64,000 nt of DNA from Mytilus edulis. Lineage: Eukaryota > Mollusca > Bivalvia > Mytilida > Mytilidae. The first letter of the stretch is position 1; each line of letters opens with the position of its first letter. Positions 45,297 to 57,605 of this stretch are shown here, piece after piece. The notes under the pieces are model-generated. The model searched no databases. It had not been told where the DNA came from and saw nothing but the letters and a program-made list of their open reading frames with translations. Position numbers and translations under genes: made by a program. Where the stretch lies: positions 4,329,486 through 4,393,485 of the forward strand of contig NC_092350.1 of the NCBI RefSeq assembly GCF_963676685.1, read 5' to 3'.

Positions 45297-47468
45297 ACCA
45301 ACCAGATGCTCCACAGGGCGCAGCTTTATACGACCGCAGAGGTTGAACCCTGAACGGTTGGGGCAAGTATGGACACAACATTCAAGCTGAATTCAGCTCT
45401 AAATTTGGATTGTGATTAAATAGTTGACACAGCATAGGTTTCCGACACAGAATGAATGTGGTCTAATGAACTTAAAATATTTTTTTTGTCTTTGAGCAAT
45501 TCACTATGCTGTTGAAAATTAATCCTCTCAAAAAATGTTTGAAGAAATTTTCTTTTTATTTATGAAATCTCAAATGAGAAAAATTTACCCCCCCCCCCTC
45601 CCATTTTTTTTTCACATCCCCCTTTCCCTTTTTCCAAAACTGATCTCAATTCAAATTTCTTATGGAGTTTGCAACAGATAACTACTCATTTAAATACATC
45701 ATAAAATATAAAAAAAAATTAACCCCCCAACCCATTTTTTTTTAACATCCCCCTTTCCCTTTTTCCTAAACTGATCTCAATTCAAATTCCTAATGGAGTT
45801 TGCAACAATAACTACTCATTTAAATACATCATAAAATATTAAAATGTAAAATAAAGTGCTTGTTATCACTGAATGGTAAAGATTGTTTTAATTTATCAGT
45901 TGGTAGTAAAAGTGAATATACATTGTATATTGAATAAAACAATGATTTAAGTTGATTCAACTACTATTCTGGACAAAGAAAGATAACTCCAATTGAAAAT
46001 TTCTTGCTATTGCACAATATTGTGCAATTAGATATTTCTTGCTATTGCGCAATACTGTGCAATTGAAAATATTTGCTATTGCACAATACTGTGCAATTGA
46101 AGATTTCTTGCTATTGCGCAATACTGTGCAATTGAAAATTGCTTGCTATTGCACAATACTGTGCAATTGAAGATGTCTTGCTATTGCTGAATACTGTGCA
46201 ATTGAAAATTTCTTGCTATTGCACAATACTTAATATAATAATTTTGGATCCTGATTTGAACCAACTTAAAAACTGGGCCCATAATAAAAAATCTAAGTAT
46301 ATGTTTAGATTCAGCATATCAGAAAAGCCCAAGAATTCAATTTTTGTTAAAATCAAACTTAGTTCAATTTTGGACCCTTTGGACTTTAATGTAGACCAAT
46401 TTGAAAACGGGACCAAAAATTAAGAATCTACATACACAGTTAGATTTGGCATATCAAAGAACCTCAATTATTCACTTTTTGATGAAATCAAACAAAGTTT
46501 AATTTTGGACCCCGATTTGGACCCACTTGAAAACTGGGCCAATAATCAAAAATCTAAGTACATTTTTAGATTCAGCATATCAAAGAACCCCAAGGATTCA
46601 ATTTTTGTTAAAATCAAACTGAGTTTAATTTTGGACCCTTTGGACCTTAATGTAGACCAATTTGAAAACGGGACCAAAAATTAAGAATCTTCATACACAG
46701 TTAGATTCGGCATATCAAAGAACCCCAATTATTCAATTTTTGATGAAATCAAACAAAGTTCAATTTTGGACCCTTTGGGCCCCTTATTCCTAAACTGTTG
46801 GGACCAAACCTCCCAAAATCAAACCCAACCTTCCTTTTATGGTCATATACCTTGTGTTTAAATTTCATAGATTTCTATTTACTTATACTAAAGTTATGGT
46901 GCGAAAACCATGAATAATGCTTATTTGGGCCCCTTTTTGACCCCTAATTCCTAAACTGTTGGGACCAAAACTCCCAAAATCAATCTCAACCTTCCTTTTG
47001 TGTTCATAAACCTTGTGTTTAAATTTCATTGATTTCTATTTACTTATACTAAAGTTATTGTACGAAAACCAAGAATAATGCTTATTTGGGCCCATTTTTG
47101 GCCCCTAATTCCTAAACTGTTGAAAACAAAACTCCCAAAATCAATCCCAACCTTCCTTTTGTGGTCATAAACCTTGTGTCAAAATTTCATAGATTTCAAT
47201 TTACTCAAACTAAAGTTATAGTGCGAAAACCAAGAAAATGCTTATTTGGGCCCTTTTTGGCCCCTAATTCCTAAAATGTTAAGACCAAAACTCCCAAAAT
47301 CAATCCCAACCTTCCTTTTGTGGTCATAAACCTTGTGTTAAAATTTCATAGATTTCTATTCACTTTTACTAAAGTTAGAGTGTGAAAACTAAAAGTATTC
47401 GGATGACGACGACGCCAACGTGATAGCAATATACGACGAAAAATTAAAATTTTTGCGGTCGTATAAAA
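45297..47468 (+). mobile_element. Family C element, complete copy (C1)
   Basis: Head ACCAGATGCTCCACAGGGCG followed by TTTATACGACCGC (45325-45337); the tail has the exact inverse GCGGTCGTATAAA (47455-47467). In between: homopolymer-rich sequence with a C-run (45590), an array of about 35-bp palindromic units (46000-46232), repeats of the GGACCCTTTGGAC / AATCTACATACACAG type, four units of about 150 bp containing CTCCCAAAATCAATCCCAAC, and a GAC-type microsatellite just before the tail. No ORF. It begins 6-7 bp after A4 ends. Confidence 0.8.
46000..46232 (+). repeat. About 35-bp palindromic sub-repeats in family C
   Basis: Units with the imperfect palindrome TTGCACAATACTGTGCAA recur at 46012, 46047, 46081, 46116 and further. 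Shorter versions occur in C2 (50415-50590) and C3 (60410-60580). Each unit could form a small hairpin. Confidence 0.75.
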
Positions 47469-47860
47469 ACAGCGAAATTTCCTTAAAATTACCAATTTAG
47501 GGGCAGCAACCCAACAACGGGTTGTCCGATTCATCTGAAAATTTCAGGGCAGATAGATCTTGACCTGATAAACAATTTTACCCCTGTCAAATTTGCTCTA
47601 AATGCTTTGGTTTTTGAGTTATAAGCCAAAAACTGCATTTTACCCCTATGTTCTATTTTTAGCCGTGGCGGCCATCTTGGTTGGTTGGCCAGGTCACGCC
47701 ACATATTTTTTAAACTAGATACCACAATGATGATTGTGGCCAAGTTTGGTTAAATTTGGCCCAGTAGTTTCAGAGGAAAATATTTTTGTAAAAGTTAACG
47801 ACGACGACGGACGCCAAGTGATGAGAAAAGCTCACTTGGCCCTTTGGGCCAGGTAAGCTA
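47469..47860 (+). mobile_element. Family B element, 3' part (B3)
   Basis: It starts inside a core unit (AGCGAAATTTCCTTAAAATT) directly after the C1 tail, and runs to the family B GAC run and terminal hairpin (GCTCACTTGGCC / GGGCCAGGTAAGC). The head is missing. Confidence 0.75.
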
Positions 47861-49505
47861 AAAAACTATAACATGAACACATTGCATAATATCTTTCGAA
47901 AAAAATTCATAACAGAAATTGACAGTTTTTTACAGTGAAATTAATCACTGGACTATAGTTATTATGTTCAGGCATAAATAGTTTGTTTTATATTCTTTTT
48001 ATTTATTATTAATTTTTTTTTTCATTTTCCCCTCACTTTTTATGAGGCTGGTTCAAAAAGTTTTTATATTGAGAACAAATGATAAGAAAAATGAAGATAT
48101 ATTACTTTCCATGTAAGAGTAATCCTTTTAGAAGGCAAACTGCCAAAAACATTTATTCAAATACCAAAAAAAATAAAAATGGTATATGAACATTCTGTTT
48201 TCCAGATTTTGTTGCACTCCTGACACTTACCAAATACAACAGTTGAAAGAAAATATATGAAATATAGAAGAATAAGTTGATGTTTAAGAAAAATGCATTC
48301 AATCAACTAAAGAACAATGAATCTAACATTAAAACAATCATAGTTAAGAAATTTTTCTTCATTTATTGGCTACAATTTTGTAATTTTTCTAATAAAAAAT
48401 GTAAAAAATTGCCAAAATATCTCAAATTATCTTCAATTTTGTTTTCAAAAAGTAGTTGAAGTAGATCACTAATTGGTTCTGATCCTTAAAAATATATTTT
48501 ATTTCAAATGATTAATATTCTCAAAGCAAACATACCGGTATATGATCTATTAAATTTGCTTTTATCCATACATATTTATAGAAACGTACCTTCATTTCAC
48601 CTATTTCTGTTGCACTCCTGACACTGTTAATGTAGAACAATTATAAAATGGACTAAAACTATAAAAGATTGTGTTTTGCATTCATAATTCTTTTCAAGGA
48701 TGCATTCACAAAGTAATGTTTACCTTTAAGAAATGAGAAACAAAAAATATAATGAAAAATACCAGAAATCATGTAATACAATATGATTTCTTCTAATTTT
48801 CAATTTGAAAACTTAATCATATAAATAAATCAATAACAAAATACTTTATTGTTTCCTTAAACACCTCTACTAATGGTATGAATGGTAAAAATTAATGCAT
48901 TGACAATGATTTACATATAAAAGTATCAAAGCTAAATAATTGTATTATAAAAGTGTTGCACTCCTGACATAGAATTAGTTAGCCCTATTGGAAAATAAAA
49001 TCTTTTTCTGTCATCTTTTTTACAGGAATCTAGTCTCATATACTGCTTCTCCAGAAAAATAAAGCAAAAGTTTATATTGAAGTGATTATTTTTGACTGGT
49101 AACTGTCAAAAGTCAACATGTTGCACTCCTGACCATGTAGGGTGTGCTCATAAAATTGGCTCTCACAAATTGGATGTGAGTTCCAGCATTGAAATATTTG
49201 TTTGATTGGACAGATGAGATATTGTTTTAAAAGTTTAAATGTCTTTTATACATACATTGCCGTCCTTGAATTAAAAATACACAATTCTATACAAATTGGT
49301 CATTTTGTGTGTTGCACTCCTGACAGGGTACTACACCTTTTTTTAATTGAGAAAAAAGTGACATCCTACGCCTCAAATGTTTAATCATTATTGGAAATTA
49401 AAGGTATATATATACATTGAAGTTTTTGACACAACAGCTGCTTTTTGATATAAATCTTTTTATTTTAAACGGCAAGACTTTGAAAAAGTCTCTTTTTTAT
49501 GTCAC
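47861..49505. other. Non-coding AT-rich stretch with a recurring GTTGCACTCCTGAC motif
   Basis: No convincing gene; several 60-codon open frames are chance. The exact 14-mer GTTGCACTCCTGAC occurs at 48211, 48609, 48955, 49120 and 49311 (and again at 51838 past element C2). Sequence between the copies is not obviously repeated. Confidence 0.55.
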
Positions 49506-51834
49506 AACCAGGTGCTCCGCAGGGCGCAGCTTTATACGACAGCAGAGGTCGAACCCTGAACAGTTGGGGCAAGTATGGACAAAACATTCTAGCGTGATAC
49601 AGCTCTGAATTTGGATTGTGATCAAATTTTTGACATTACATGGTTTTTTTTTACACAAAACAAATGTCAAGATTTTACATTTTTTACAATTAAAGATTTC
49701 TTCTTCAAACTTTTTAAATCTAAAATTAAATAGTTGACACAGCATAGGTTTCTGACACAGAATGAATGTGGTCTAATGAACTTAAAAGTTTGTTTTTGCC
49801 TTTTAGCAATTCACTATGCTGTTGAATATTAATCCTCTCAAAAAAATGTTTGAAGAAATTTTCTTTTTATTTATGAAATCTGAAATGAGAAAAATTTAAC
49901 CCCCCCCCCCCCTTTTTTCACATCCCCGTTTCCTTTTTTCCAAAACTGATATCAATTCAAATTTCTAATGAAGTTTGCAACAATAACTACTCTTTTAAAT
50001 ACATCATATAATATTAAAATGTAAAATAAAGTGCTTGTTATCACTGAATGGTAAAGATTGGTTGGTAGTAAAAGTGAATATACATTGTTTATTGTATAAA
50101 ACAATAAAAAAAACTTCATCAGCAACATTTTATATTGGCAAATTTCCAATGAAGTTATTTACATAAAGTAATGGGCAAATAAAAATAGAAAATGACATCA
50201 TAGTCATGTCTGGCAAATGTCCAAAATACATTATCTAAAAACATTTTAGATAAGATAAGGAAATAAGATGTAAAAAAACTGCTTGTTATCACTGAATGGT
50301 AAAGATTATTTTAATTTATCAGTTGGTAGTAAAAAGTGAATATACAATGTATATTGTATATAACAAAGATTTAAGTTGATTCTGGACAAAGAAAGATAAC
50401 TCCAATTAAAAAAAAATCTTGCTATTGCACAATATTTTGCAATTAGATATTTCTTGCTTACTATTCTGGACAAAGAAAGATAACTCTAATTAAAAAAAAA
50501 TTAGCTATTTCACAATATTGTGCAATTAGATATTTCTTGCCATTGCGCAATACTGTGCAATTGAAAAGACTTGCTATTGCACAATACTTAATATAATAAT
50601 TTTAGATCCTGATTTGGACCAACTTGAAAACTGGGCCCATAATAAAAAAATCTAAGTACATTTTTGGATTCAGCATATCAAAGAACCCCAAGATTTCAAT
50701 TTTTGTTAAAATCAGACTAAGTTTAATTTTGGACCCTTTGGACTTTAGTGTAGACCAATTTGAAAACAGGATCAAAAATGAAGAATCTACATACACAGTT
50801 AGATTTTGTATATCAAAGAACCCCATTTATTCAATTTTTGATGAAATCAAACAAAGTTTAATTTTGGACCCTGATTTGGACCAACTTGAAAACTGGGCCA
50901 ATAATCAAGAATCTAAGTACATTTTTAGATTCAGCATATCAAAGAACCTAACTGATTGATTTTTTGTCAAAATCAAACTAAGTTTAATTTTGGACCCTTT
51001 GGACCTTAATGTAGACCAATTTGAGAAAAGACCAAAAGTTAAGAATCTACATACACAGTCATGACAGTTAGATTCGGCATATCAAAGAACCCCAATTATT
51101 CAATTTTGATGAAATCAAACAAAGTTTAATTTTGGACCCTTTGGGCCCCTTATTCTGTTGGGACCAAAACTCCCAAAATCAATACCAACCTTCCTTTTAT
51201 GGTCATAAACCTTGTGTCTAAATTTCATAGATTTCTATTTACTTATACTAACGTTATGGTGCGAAAACCAAGAAAAATGCTTATTTGGGTCCCTTTTTGG
51301 CCCCTAATTCCTAAACTGTTGGGACCTAAACTCCCAAAATCAATACCAACCTTCCTTTTGTAGTCATTAACATTGTGTTTAAATTTCATTGATTTCTATT
51401 TACTTAAACTAAAGTTATTGTGCGAAAACCAAGAATAATGCTTATTTGGGCCCTTTTTTGGCCCCTAATTCCTAAACTGTTGAAACCAAAACTCCCAAAA
51501 TCAATCCCAACCGTTCTTTTGTGGTCATAAACCTTGTGTCAAAATTTCATAGATTTCTATTAACTTAAACTAAAGTTATAGTGCGAAAACCAAGAAAATG
51601 CTTATTTGGGCCCTTTTTGGCCCCTAATTCCTAAAATGTTAGAACCAAAACTCCCAAAATCAATACCAACCTTCCTTTTGTGGTCATAAACCTTGTGTTA
51701 AAATTTCATAGATTTCCATTCACTTTTACTAAAGTTAGAGTGCGAAAACTAAAAGTATTCGGACGACGCCGACGACGCCGACGTGATAGCAATATACGAC
51801 GAAAATTTTTTCAAATTTTGCGGTCGTATAAAAA
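49506..51834 (+). mobile_element. Family C element, complete copy (C2)
   Basis: Same plan as C1: head AACCAGGTGCTCCGCAGGGC, near-copy of the subterminal repeat (TTTATACGACAGC, one mismatch), C-run, palindromic sub-repeats, the two sets of core repeats, a GAC/GCC run (51764-51782) and tail GCGGTCGTATAAA. It inserted between the fifth and sixth copies of the GTTGCACTCCTGAC motif. Confidence 0.8.
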
Positions 51835-51851
51835 GGTGTTGCACTCCTGAC

Positions 51852-52140
51852 GTTTTAAGCATCATCTTCGGGAACCAATTCATTATTTTGAAAGATATCT
51901 CTTTAGATTTTTGGTATACAAGTGCAGAATATCACAACACATGCTATGGTGTGCCTCAAATCATTCAGACTGTCTGTAAATTAAGCTAATTGGCCAAATA
52001 TGCTGTGCCTCATTTACTTTGAATTTCTCCCTTATATATGGTTAAACACTTCAATTTTGGCAAATTTTGAGTAATTATAAGGACATTCTTAACCAGAACC
52101 AAAATTTTATTGGAAGTATTTTAAATATTGTCTTTCAGAT
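51852..52140. other. Non-coding spacer
   Basis: Nothing recognised between the last 14-mer motif and family B4. Confidence 0.35.
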
Positions 52141-55100
52141 AACTAGAGGCTCTAAAGAGCCTGTGTCGCTCACCTTGGTCTATGTGCATATTAAACAAAG
52201 GACACAAATGGATTCATGACAAAATTGTATTTTGGTGATGGTGATGTGTTTGAAGTTCTTACTTTACTGAACGATTTTGCTTCTTACAATTATATCTATA
52301 ATGAGCTTTGCCCATTAGTAACAGAGAACTATATTTGGTAAAAATTTACATATATTTACCAAATTAATGAAAATTGTTAATCAAAGAGCTGAATAGCTCT
52401 GAGGGGAAAGACGGCACTTGTTTCTATTTAATTATTTTTTTTGGAAAAGGGGGGGTATCTTTTGATAGTCTTCATATAAAGAATAAAAAAAAGAACAGCT
52501 AGAACATGTAGAAAGGTTGACGATATTGAAATCAATTGTTGTTTAATGTAATTTTGTTTCCTTAGTTTAGGATTCAATTTGGACCAATGGAAGAGATCTG
52601 CAACTTCTAAATCTAAACATATGATTAAAGTTGATAGTTAATTATCTAAATTTCAACTGAATTCTGTCATTTCACAACTACAATATTTTTTGAAATCTTA
52701 ATTGTGTACCACTGAGCTGCAGGCTAGGGCCATTTTCCATTTTTTGTGACAGTACTCTTAGATTTTAAATTTTTTTCTTAAGAAAGTTTGGACTGAAAAA
52801 TCTATTCAGTTTTAACTTTCCATTGATAAAGTTCCCAGTTACAACTCTCATCACAGGGAAACAGGTACTAATAAAAAAACAATATGATTGAGGTAAACTG
52901 TGTGAAGCTTGTTCCCAACTCCTAAATTTGAAATATTTGTAAATTTCATGAATAAATAGGTTTAAACTACAAAATGCAACATTTTAAAAAAAAAAAATTT
53001 TTATCATTACAATGATTATGTTGGTACACAAAAATTTAGTTTTAATGGAAGACTACTAATCCAATAAAATGTCACACTTTAAGTGTTTAGATACATTAAC
53101 TTTTATTTTAGTGGATAATTACACAACAATTTAGGTGCTCCTGAATTGGAGGAAGATTCTCAAAACAGAATTTTTTACAGAAAAAAATTAATGAAATCGT
53201 TTCTTTCCCCTATATCATGTATCCCCACGATCTTTGTTTACTTTGAAAGTTGTTCACCTACAAATTAAAGTATTGCATGTTGATGTTTGAATCATCTACA
53301 GCAAACATTATTATGTTTAAATTTAACAAATACCTATGTGTAATTAGTGCACGATCTCGGAGAATGATTTAAATAACCAGTGAAGGATATCCCTGCTTCT
53401 GCGTAGTGTGGCATTCCAAGAATGACGTCACTATAAAATACAATGTAGGTTGGATATATTTAGAATATCTCGTCATACTGATTTTTCCGGATTGTAAAAG
53501 AAACATAAACAGTGTAAAGGAGAGCTCAAGATACGATAATTTCGTGAGAAACAGAAGGGAAATGTGTAAAAAAGTGTTTAAAGTCAAACTATTCATTTCT
53601 GGGTCTCCTTCTCTTCAATCTTAGTAAGATTTGTTGGGGGGTTTTCCACACTATAAAAACAAAATGAATGATGTGAGGGAATGTCACTATGGTCAACCCC
53701 ATAGGGGATTGACGGCTTGAAGCCGTCTTCCCCAAAAATTGACTATAAAGGGCAATAACTCCTTAAGGGGTCAATTGACCATTTAGGTCATGTTGACTTA
53801 TTTGTAGATCTTACTTTGCTGAACATTATTGCTGTTTACAGTTTATCGCTATCGATAATAGTATTCAAGATAACCAAAAACGGCAAAATTTCTTTAAAAA
53901 TTACCAATTGGAGGGCAGCAACCCAACAACCAGTTGTCCAATTCATCTGAAAAATTCAGGGCAGATAGATATTGACTTGATTAACAATTTAACTTCTTGT
54001 CAGATTTGCTCTAGATGCGTTGAATTCATAGTTATAAGCCAAAAACTGCATTTTACCCCTATGTTCTATTTTAAGCCGTGGCGGCCATCTTGGTTGAATG
54101 GCCAGGTCATCGGACACATTTTTCAAACTAGATACCCCAAAGATGATTGTGGCCTAGTAGTTTCAGTGGAGATTTTGTAAAAGATTACTTAGATTTATGA
54201 AAAATGGTTAAAGATTGACTATAAAGGGCAATAACTCCTAAAGGGGTCAACTGACCATTTTGGTCATGTTGACTTATTTGTAGATCTTACTTTGCTGAAC
54301 ATTTTTGCTGTTTACAATTTATCTCTATCTATAATAATATTCAAGATAATAACCAAAAACAGCAAAATTTCCTCAAAATTACCAATTCAGGGGCAGCAAC
54401 CCAACAACCGATTGACCGATTCATCTGAAAATTTCAGGGCAGATAGATCTTGACCTGATAAACATTTTTATCCCATGTCAGATTTCCTCAAAATGCTTTG
54501 GTTTTTGAGTTATAAGCCAAAAACTGCATTTTACCCCTATGTTCTATTTTTAGCGGTGGCGGCCATCTTGGTTGGTTGACCAGGTCACGCCACACATTTT
54601 TTAAACTAGATACCCCAAAGATGATTGTGGCCAAGTTTGGATTAATTTGGCCCAGTAGTTTCAGAGGAGAAGATTTTTGTAAAAGATTAATTTAATTTAT
54701 GAAAAATGGTTAAAATTGACTATAAAGGGCAATAACTCCTAAACGGGTCAACTGACCATTTTAGTCATGTTGACTTATTTGTAGATCTTACTTTGCTGAA
54801 TATTATTGCTGTTTACAGTTTATCTCTATCTATAATAATATTCAAGATAATAACCAAAAACAGCAAAATTTCCTCAAAATTACCAATTCAGGGGCAGCAA
54901 CCCATCAACCGATTGACTGATTCATCTGAAAATTTCAGGGCAGATAGATCTTGACCTGATTAACATTTTTATCCCGTCAGATTTCCTCAAAATGCTTTAG
55001 TTTTTGAGTTATAAGCCCAAAACTGCATTTTACCCCTTTGTTCTATTTTTAGCCGTGGCGGCCATCTTGGTTGGTTGACCAGGTCACGCCACACATTTTT

Positions 55101-55796
55101 TAAACTAGATACCCCAAAGATGATTGTGGCCAAGTTTGGATTAATTTGGCCCAATAGTTTCAGAGGAGAAGATTTTTGTAAAAGATTACTTTAATTAACG
55201 AAAAATGGTTAAAAATTGACTATAAAGGGCAATAACTCCTAAACGGGTCAACTGACCATTTTGGTCATGTTGACTTATATGTAGATCTTACTTTGCTGAA
55301 CATTATTGCTGCTTACAGTTTATCTCTATCTATAATAATATTCAAGATAATAACCAAAAACAGCAAAATTTCCGCAAAATTACCAATTCAGGGGCAGCAA
55401 CCCAACAACCGATTGACCGATTCATCTGAAAATTTCAGGGCAGATAGATCTTGACCTGATAAACATTTTTACTCCGTGTCAGATTTGCTCTAAATGCTTT
55501 GGTTTTTGAGTTATAAGCCAAAAACTGCATTTTACCCCTATGTTCTATTTTTAGCCGTGGCGGCCATCTTGGTTGGTTGACCGGGTCACGCCACACATTT
55601 TTTAAACTAGATACCCCAATGATGATTGTGGCCAAGTTTGGTTTGATTTGGCCCAGTAGTTTCAGAGGAGAAGATTTTTGTAAAAGTTAACGACGACGGA
55701 CGACGACGACGACGGACGACGGACGACGGACGACGACGGACGACGGACGCCAAGTGATGAGAAAAGCTCACTTGGCCCTTCGGGCCAGGTGAGCTA
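52141..55796 (+). mobile_element. Family B element, complete copy (B4) interrupted by family D
   Basis: Head AACTAGAGGCTCTAAAGAGC, the D insertion at 52381-53733, then four core units with a 500-bp step (TTGACTATAA at 53738, 54215, 54716 and 55216; the first step is shorter). The end has a long GACGGAC microsatellite (55688-55750) and the hairpin GCTCACTTGGCC-cttc-GGGCCAGGTGAGC. Confidence 0.8.
52381..53733 (+). mobile_element. Family D element nested in B4
   Basis: Its boundaries are fixed by comparison with uninterrupted family B at 40250-40285. It starts near a hairpin AGAGCTgaatAGCTCT (52385-52400) followed by GGGGAAAGACGGC. It ends with a hairpin GACGGC-ttgaa-GCCGTC (53711-53727) followed by TTCCCC. 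The inverted pair GGGGAAAGACGGC / GCCGTCTTCCCC is almost perfect. No target duplication beyond one or two A bases. The interior is AT-rich without a credible ORF. Confidence 0.7.
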
Positions 55797-55960
55797 AAAA
55801 AAATAATTCATTTATGTTAATGATGACTTTCGATACAAAATTAAACAAAAATATGATAATTTCCATTAACATGATTAATGTCTAAAAATTGATATTTAGA
55901 ATACAAGTTAAAGTTAAACCTAAATACTGTTAACATTCCTTTATTTTTCTTTTCTTATAT

Positions 55961-56797
55961 TTAAAAGCTACAATCGATCAATTTCTGCATTATACAAAAA
56001 AGTTCATATTTTTCATTCCATTTGACAAGGTCTGTTTCTTTAACTATATAAGAAAAAGTATTATTTTCATTTTCAACTTTATTAACAACCATGAGTTTCA
56101 TTCCATCAGGCACTACAACAAGTCCTGCTATTTCTTCCTGGTTAAAGGATAAACCTGCCATACACTGCTGAAAACACTGCTCAGTAGATCGCTTCAAATG
56201 TGTAGCAAACAATACATGTGTTCCATATTTATTGTAGGATGATATTTCCACTACAATTTTTACTTGCCTTTCCTCAATGGTATCTTTTAACAGAACAAGA
56301 TGTGGTTTATGTGGCTCAAAGTACTTGTGTAATAAATAAGGCTTAACAAGGAAGTTGCCTGGATTTTCAAGCAAAAGAGACATGTCAGTATCTGTATTTG
56401 GATCAAGATTTTTTGTGTTTTCAATGTCTGACAAGATATTGTTCCCTGCAGGTGACGGAGAACGTGACCTCGATCTGGATCTAAAACCATTAGCTTTAGG
56501 ATGCAAAATGTTCTGACGTAACGGTACTCTACCTCGAACTTGACCATTTTGATGTTTTAACTCTTCATATTCCAGCTGATCCTCATGACAACCATAAACT
56601 AAGCAGTGAAGGACTCCATTTTCTATTGAGCTGTTAAATGAAGGATTTGATGGTGGTATAACTGTAAAATTGTCAGTCTCCCCAAAAACTGTTACATTTA
56701 AAATATTATCTATAAAGAATTTCATCATTAGTTCTCCCATTGAATGAAACCCTTCCAGCATAGCATGAAGTATGGTCTGAATATCCAATGTATTAAT
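55961..56797 (-). CDS. Terminal exon of an unrecognised gene
   Basis: An open frame of about 275 codons with clearly coding composition, standing alone among repeats. It starts at a splice acceptor (TTTTTCAG before 56797), not at an ATG, so upstream exons must exist to the right or were lost. Features: an N-terminal helical segment (LHAMLEGFHSMGELMMKFF), a Cys/His pair (HCLVYGCHED), an Arg-Ser stretch (RSRSRSRSPSP) near residue 107, then a mixed alpha/beta region with VKIVVEIS and TEQCFQQCMAGLSF, ending LIDCSF and a stop. The alternation HLVLLKD, VVEIS, then a Q-rich helix faintly recalls PD-(D/E)XK nuclease folds, but the Lys is not present; treat this as a weak guess. No family recognised. 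An AATAAA-type signal lies just past the stop. Confidence 0.55.
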   Translation of the reverse strand: MNTLDIQTILHAMLEGFHSMGELMMKFFIDNILNVTVFGETDNFTVIPPSNPSFNSSIENGVLHCLVYGCHEDQLEYEELKHQNGQVRGRVPLRQNILHPKANGFRSRSRSRSPSPAGNNILSDIENTKNLDPNTDTDMSLLLENPGNFLVKPYLLHKYFEPHKPHLVLLKDTIEERQVKIVVEISSYNKYGTHVLFATHLKRSTEQCFQQCMAGLSFNQEEIAGLVVVPDGMKLMVVNKVENENNTFSYIVKETDLVKWNEKYELFCIMQKLIDCSF

Positions 56798-57094
56798 CTG
56801 AAAAATGATTATTATAACAAGTTTTAATATAAAAAAAAATGGATACTGTCAGTAAGTAGCACAGCACGAGTTCATTACACAAATTATAAGTACTTCAAAC
56901 TTGTTTGAAGTAACTGCAATCATTCTCTGAAATAGGTATAATGTTAGTTACTATTTTGTTTCTACTTGTGTTTTTGTTATCTATCATACCATTATACAGT
57001 TCAGTGTATGTAATGATTTTTATTGTACATATTTTTATGCACCTTTTATAAGTCAATTGATCATGATCAGAAGGGGGAAGGTTGAGATCTCAAA
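56798..57094. other. Non-coding; no upstream exon found
   Basis: I scanned the minus strand for the preceding exon of the 55961-56797 gene and saw no convincing coding segment with a matching donor. Confidence 0.35.
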
Positions 57095-57565
57095 CAAGAG
57101 CATACATACTGAAATGTCTCACCTGCTTTACTGATTTTGAAAGCCTTAAAATTAAGGTCTTACTACTTAGAAAATGATCAATGATCCATGAAAATTATGT
57201 CAAGGTCAGACAAACAATACATGTACACCTTGCATTGTTCTATATACCAAATATTGTTAATCTATATAACTATATAGTATCTGAGAACTGACCTAATCAC
57301 GAGACTTAACATTGAGCAAGAAACCATAATATGAGGTCAAGGTCTTATTAACCCTGCCAGACAGACAAGTGCATCTTATAATTATAATATAAGGTAGGAT
57401 GATGCCTGTCAGATGGACACCTGCACCTTACAATCATTCAATAAAGCAAACATAACTGACTGTTTACTTATACTTTCTGAAAAATGACCATATCAAGAAA
57501 AATTTAAAAGAGGTTAAGGTCAAGTTAACGCTGTCTAACGGGTGCAAATATAAACCCAACATTTT
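57095..57565 (+). mobile_element. Family A element, old diverged copy (A5)
   Basis: The head CAAGAGCATACATACTGAAA and TGTCTCACC, then eroded core units (CCATGAAAATTATGTCAAGG, ATGAGGTCAAGG). It lacks the hairpin end, giving way to the 93-bp repeat. Confidence 0.6.
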
Positions 57566-57605
57566 GTATGACTGTCAATCAGACAACCATCCACCAAACC
57601 CCAAA

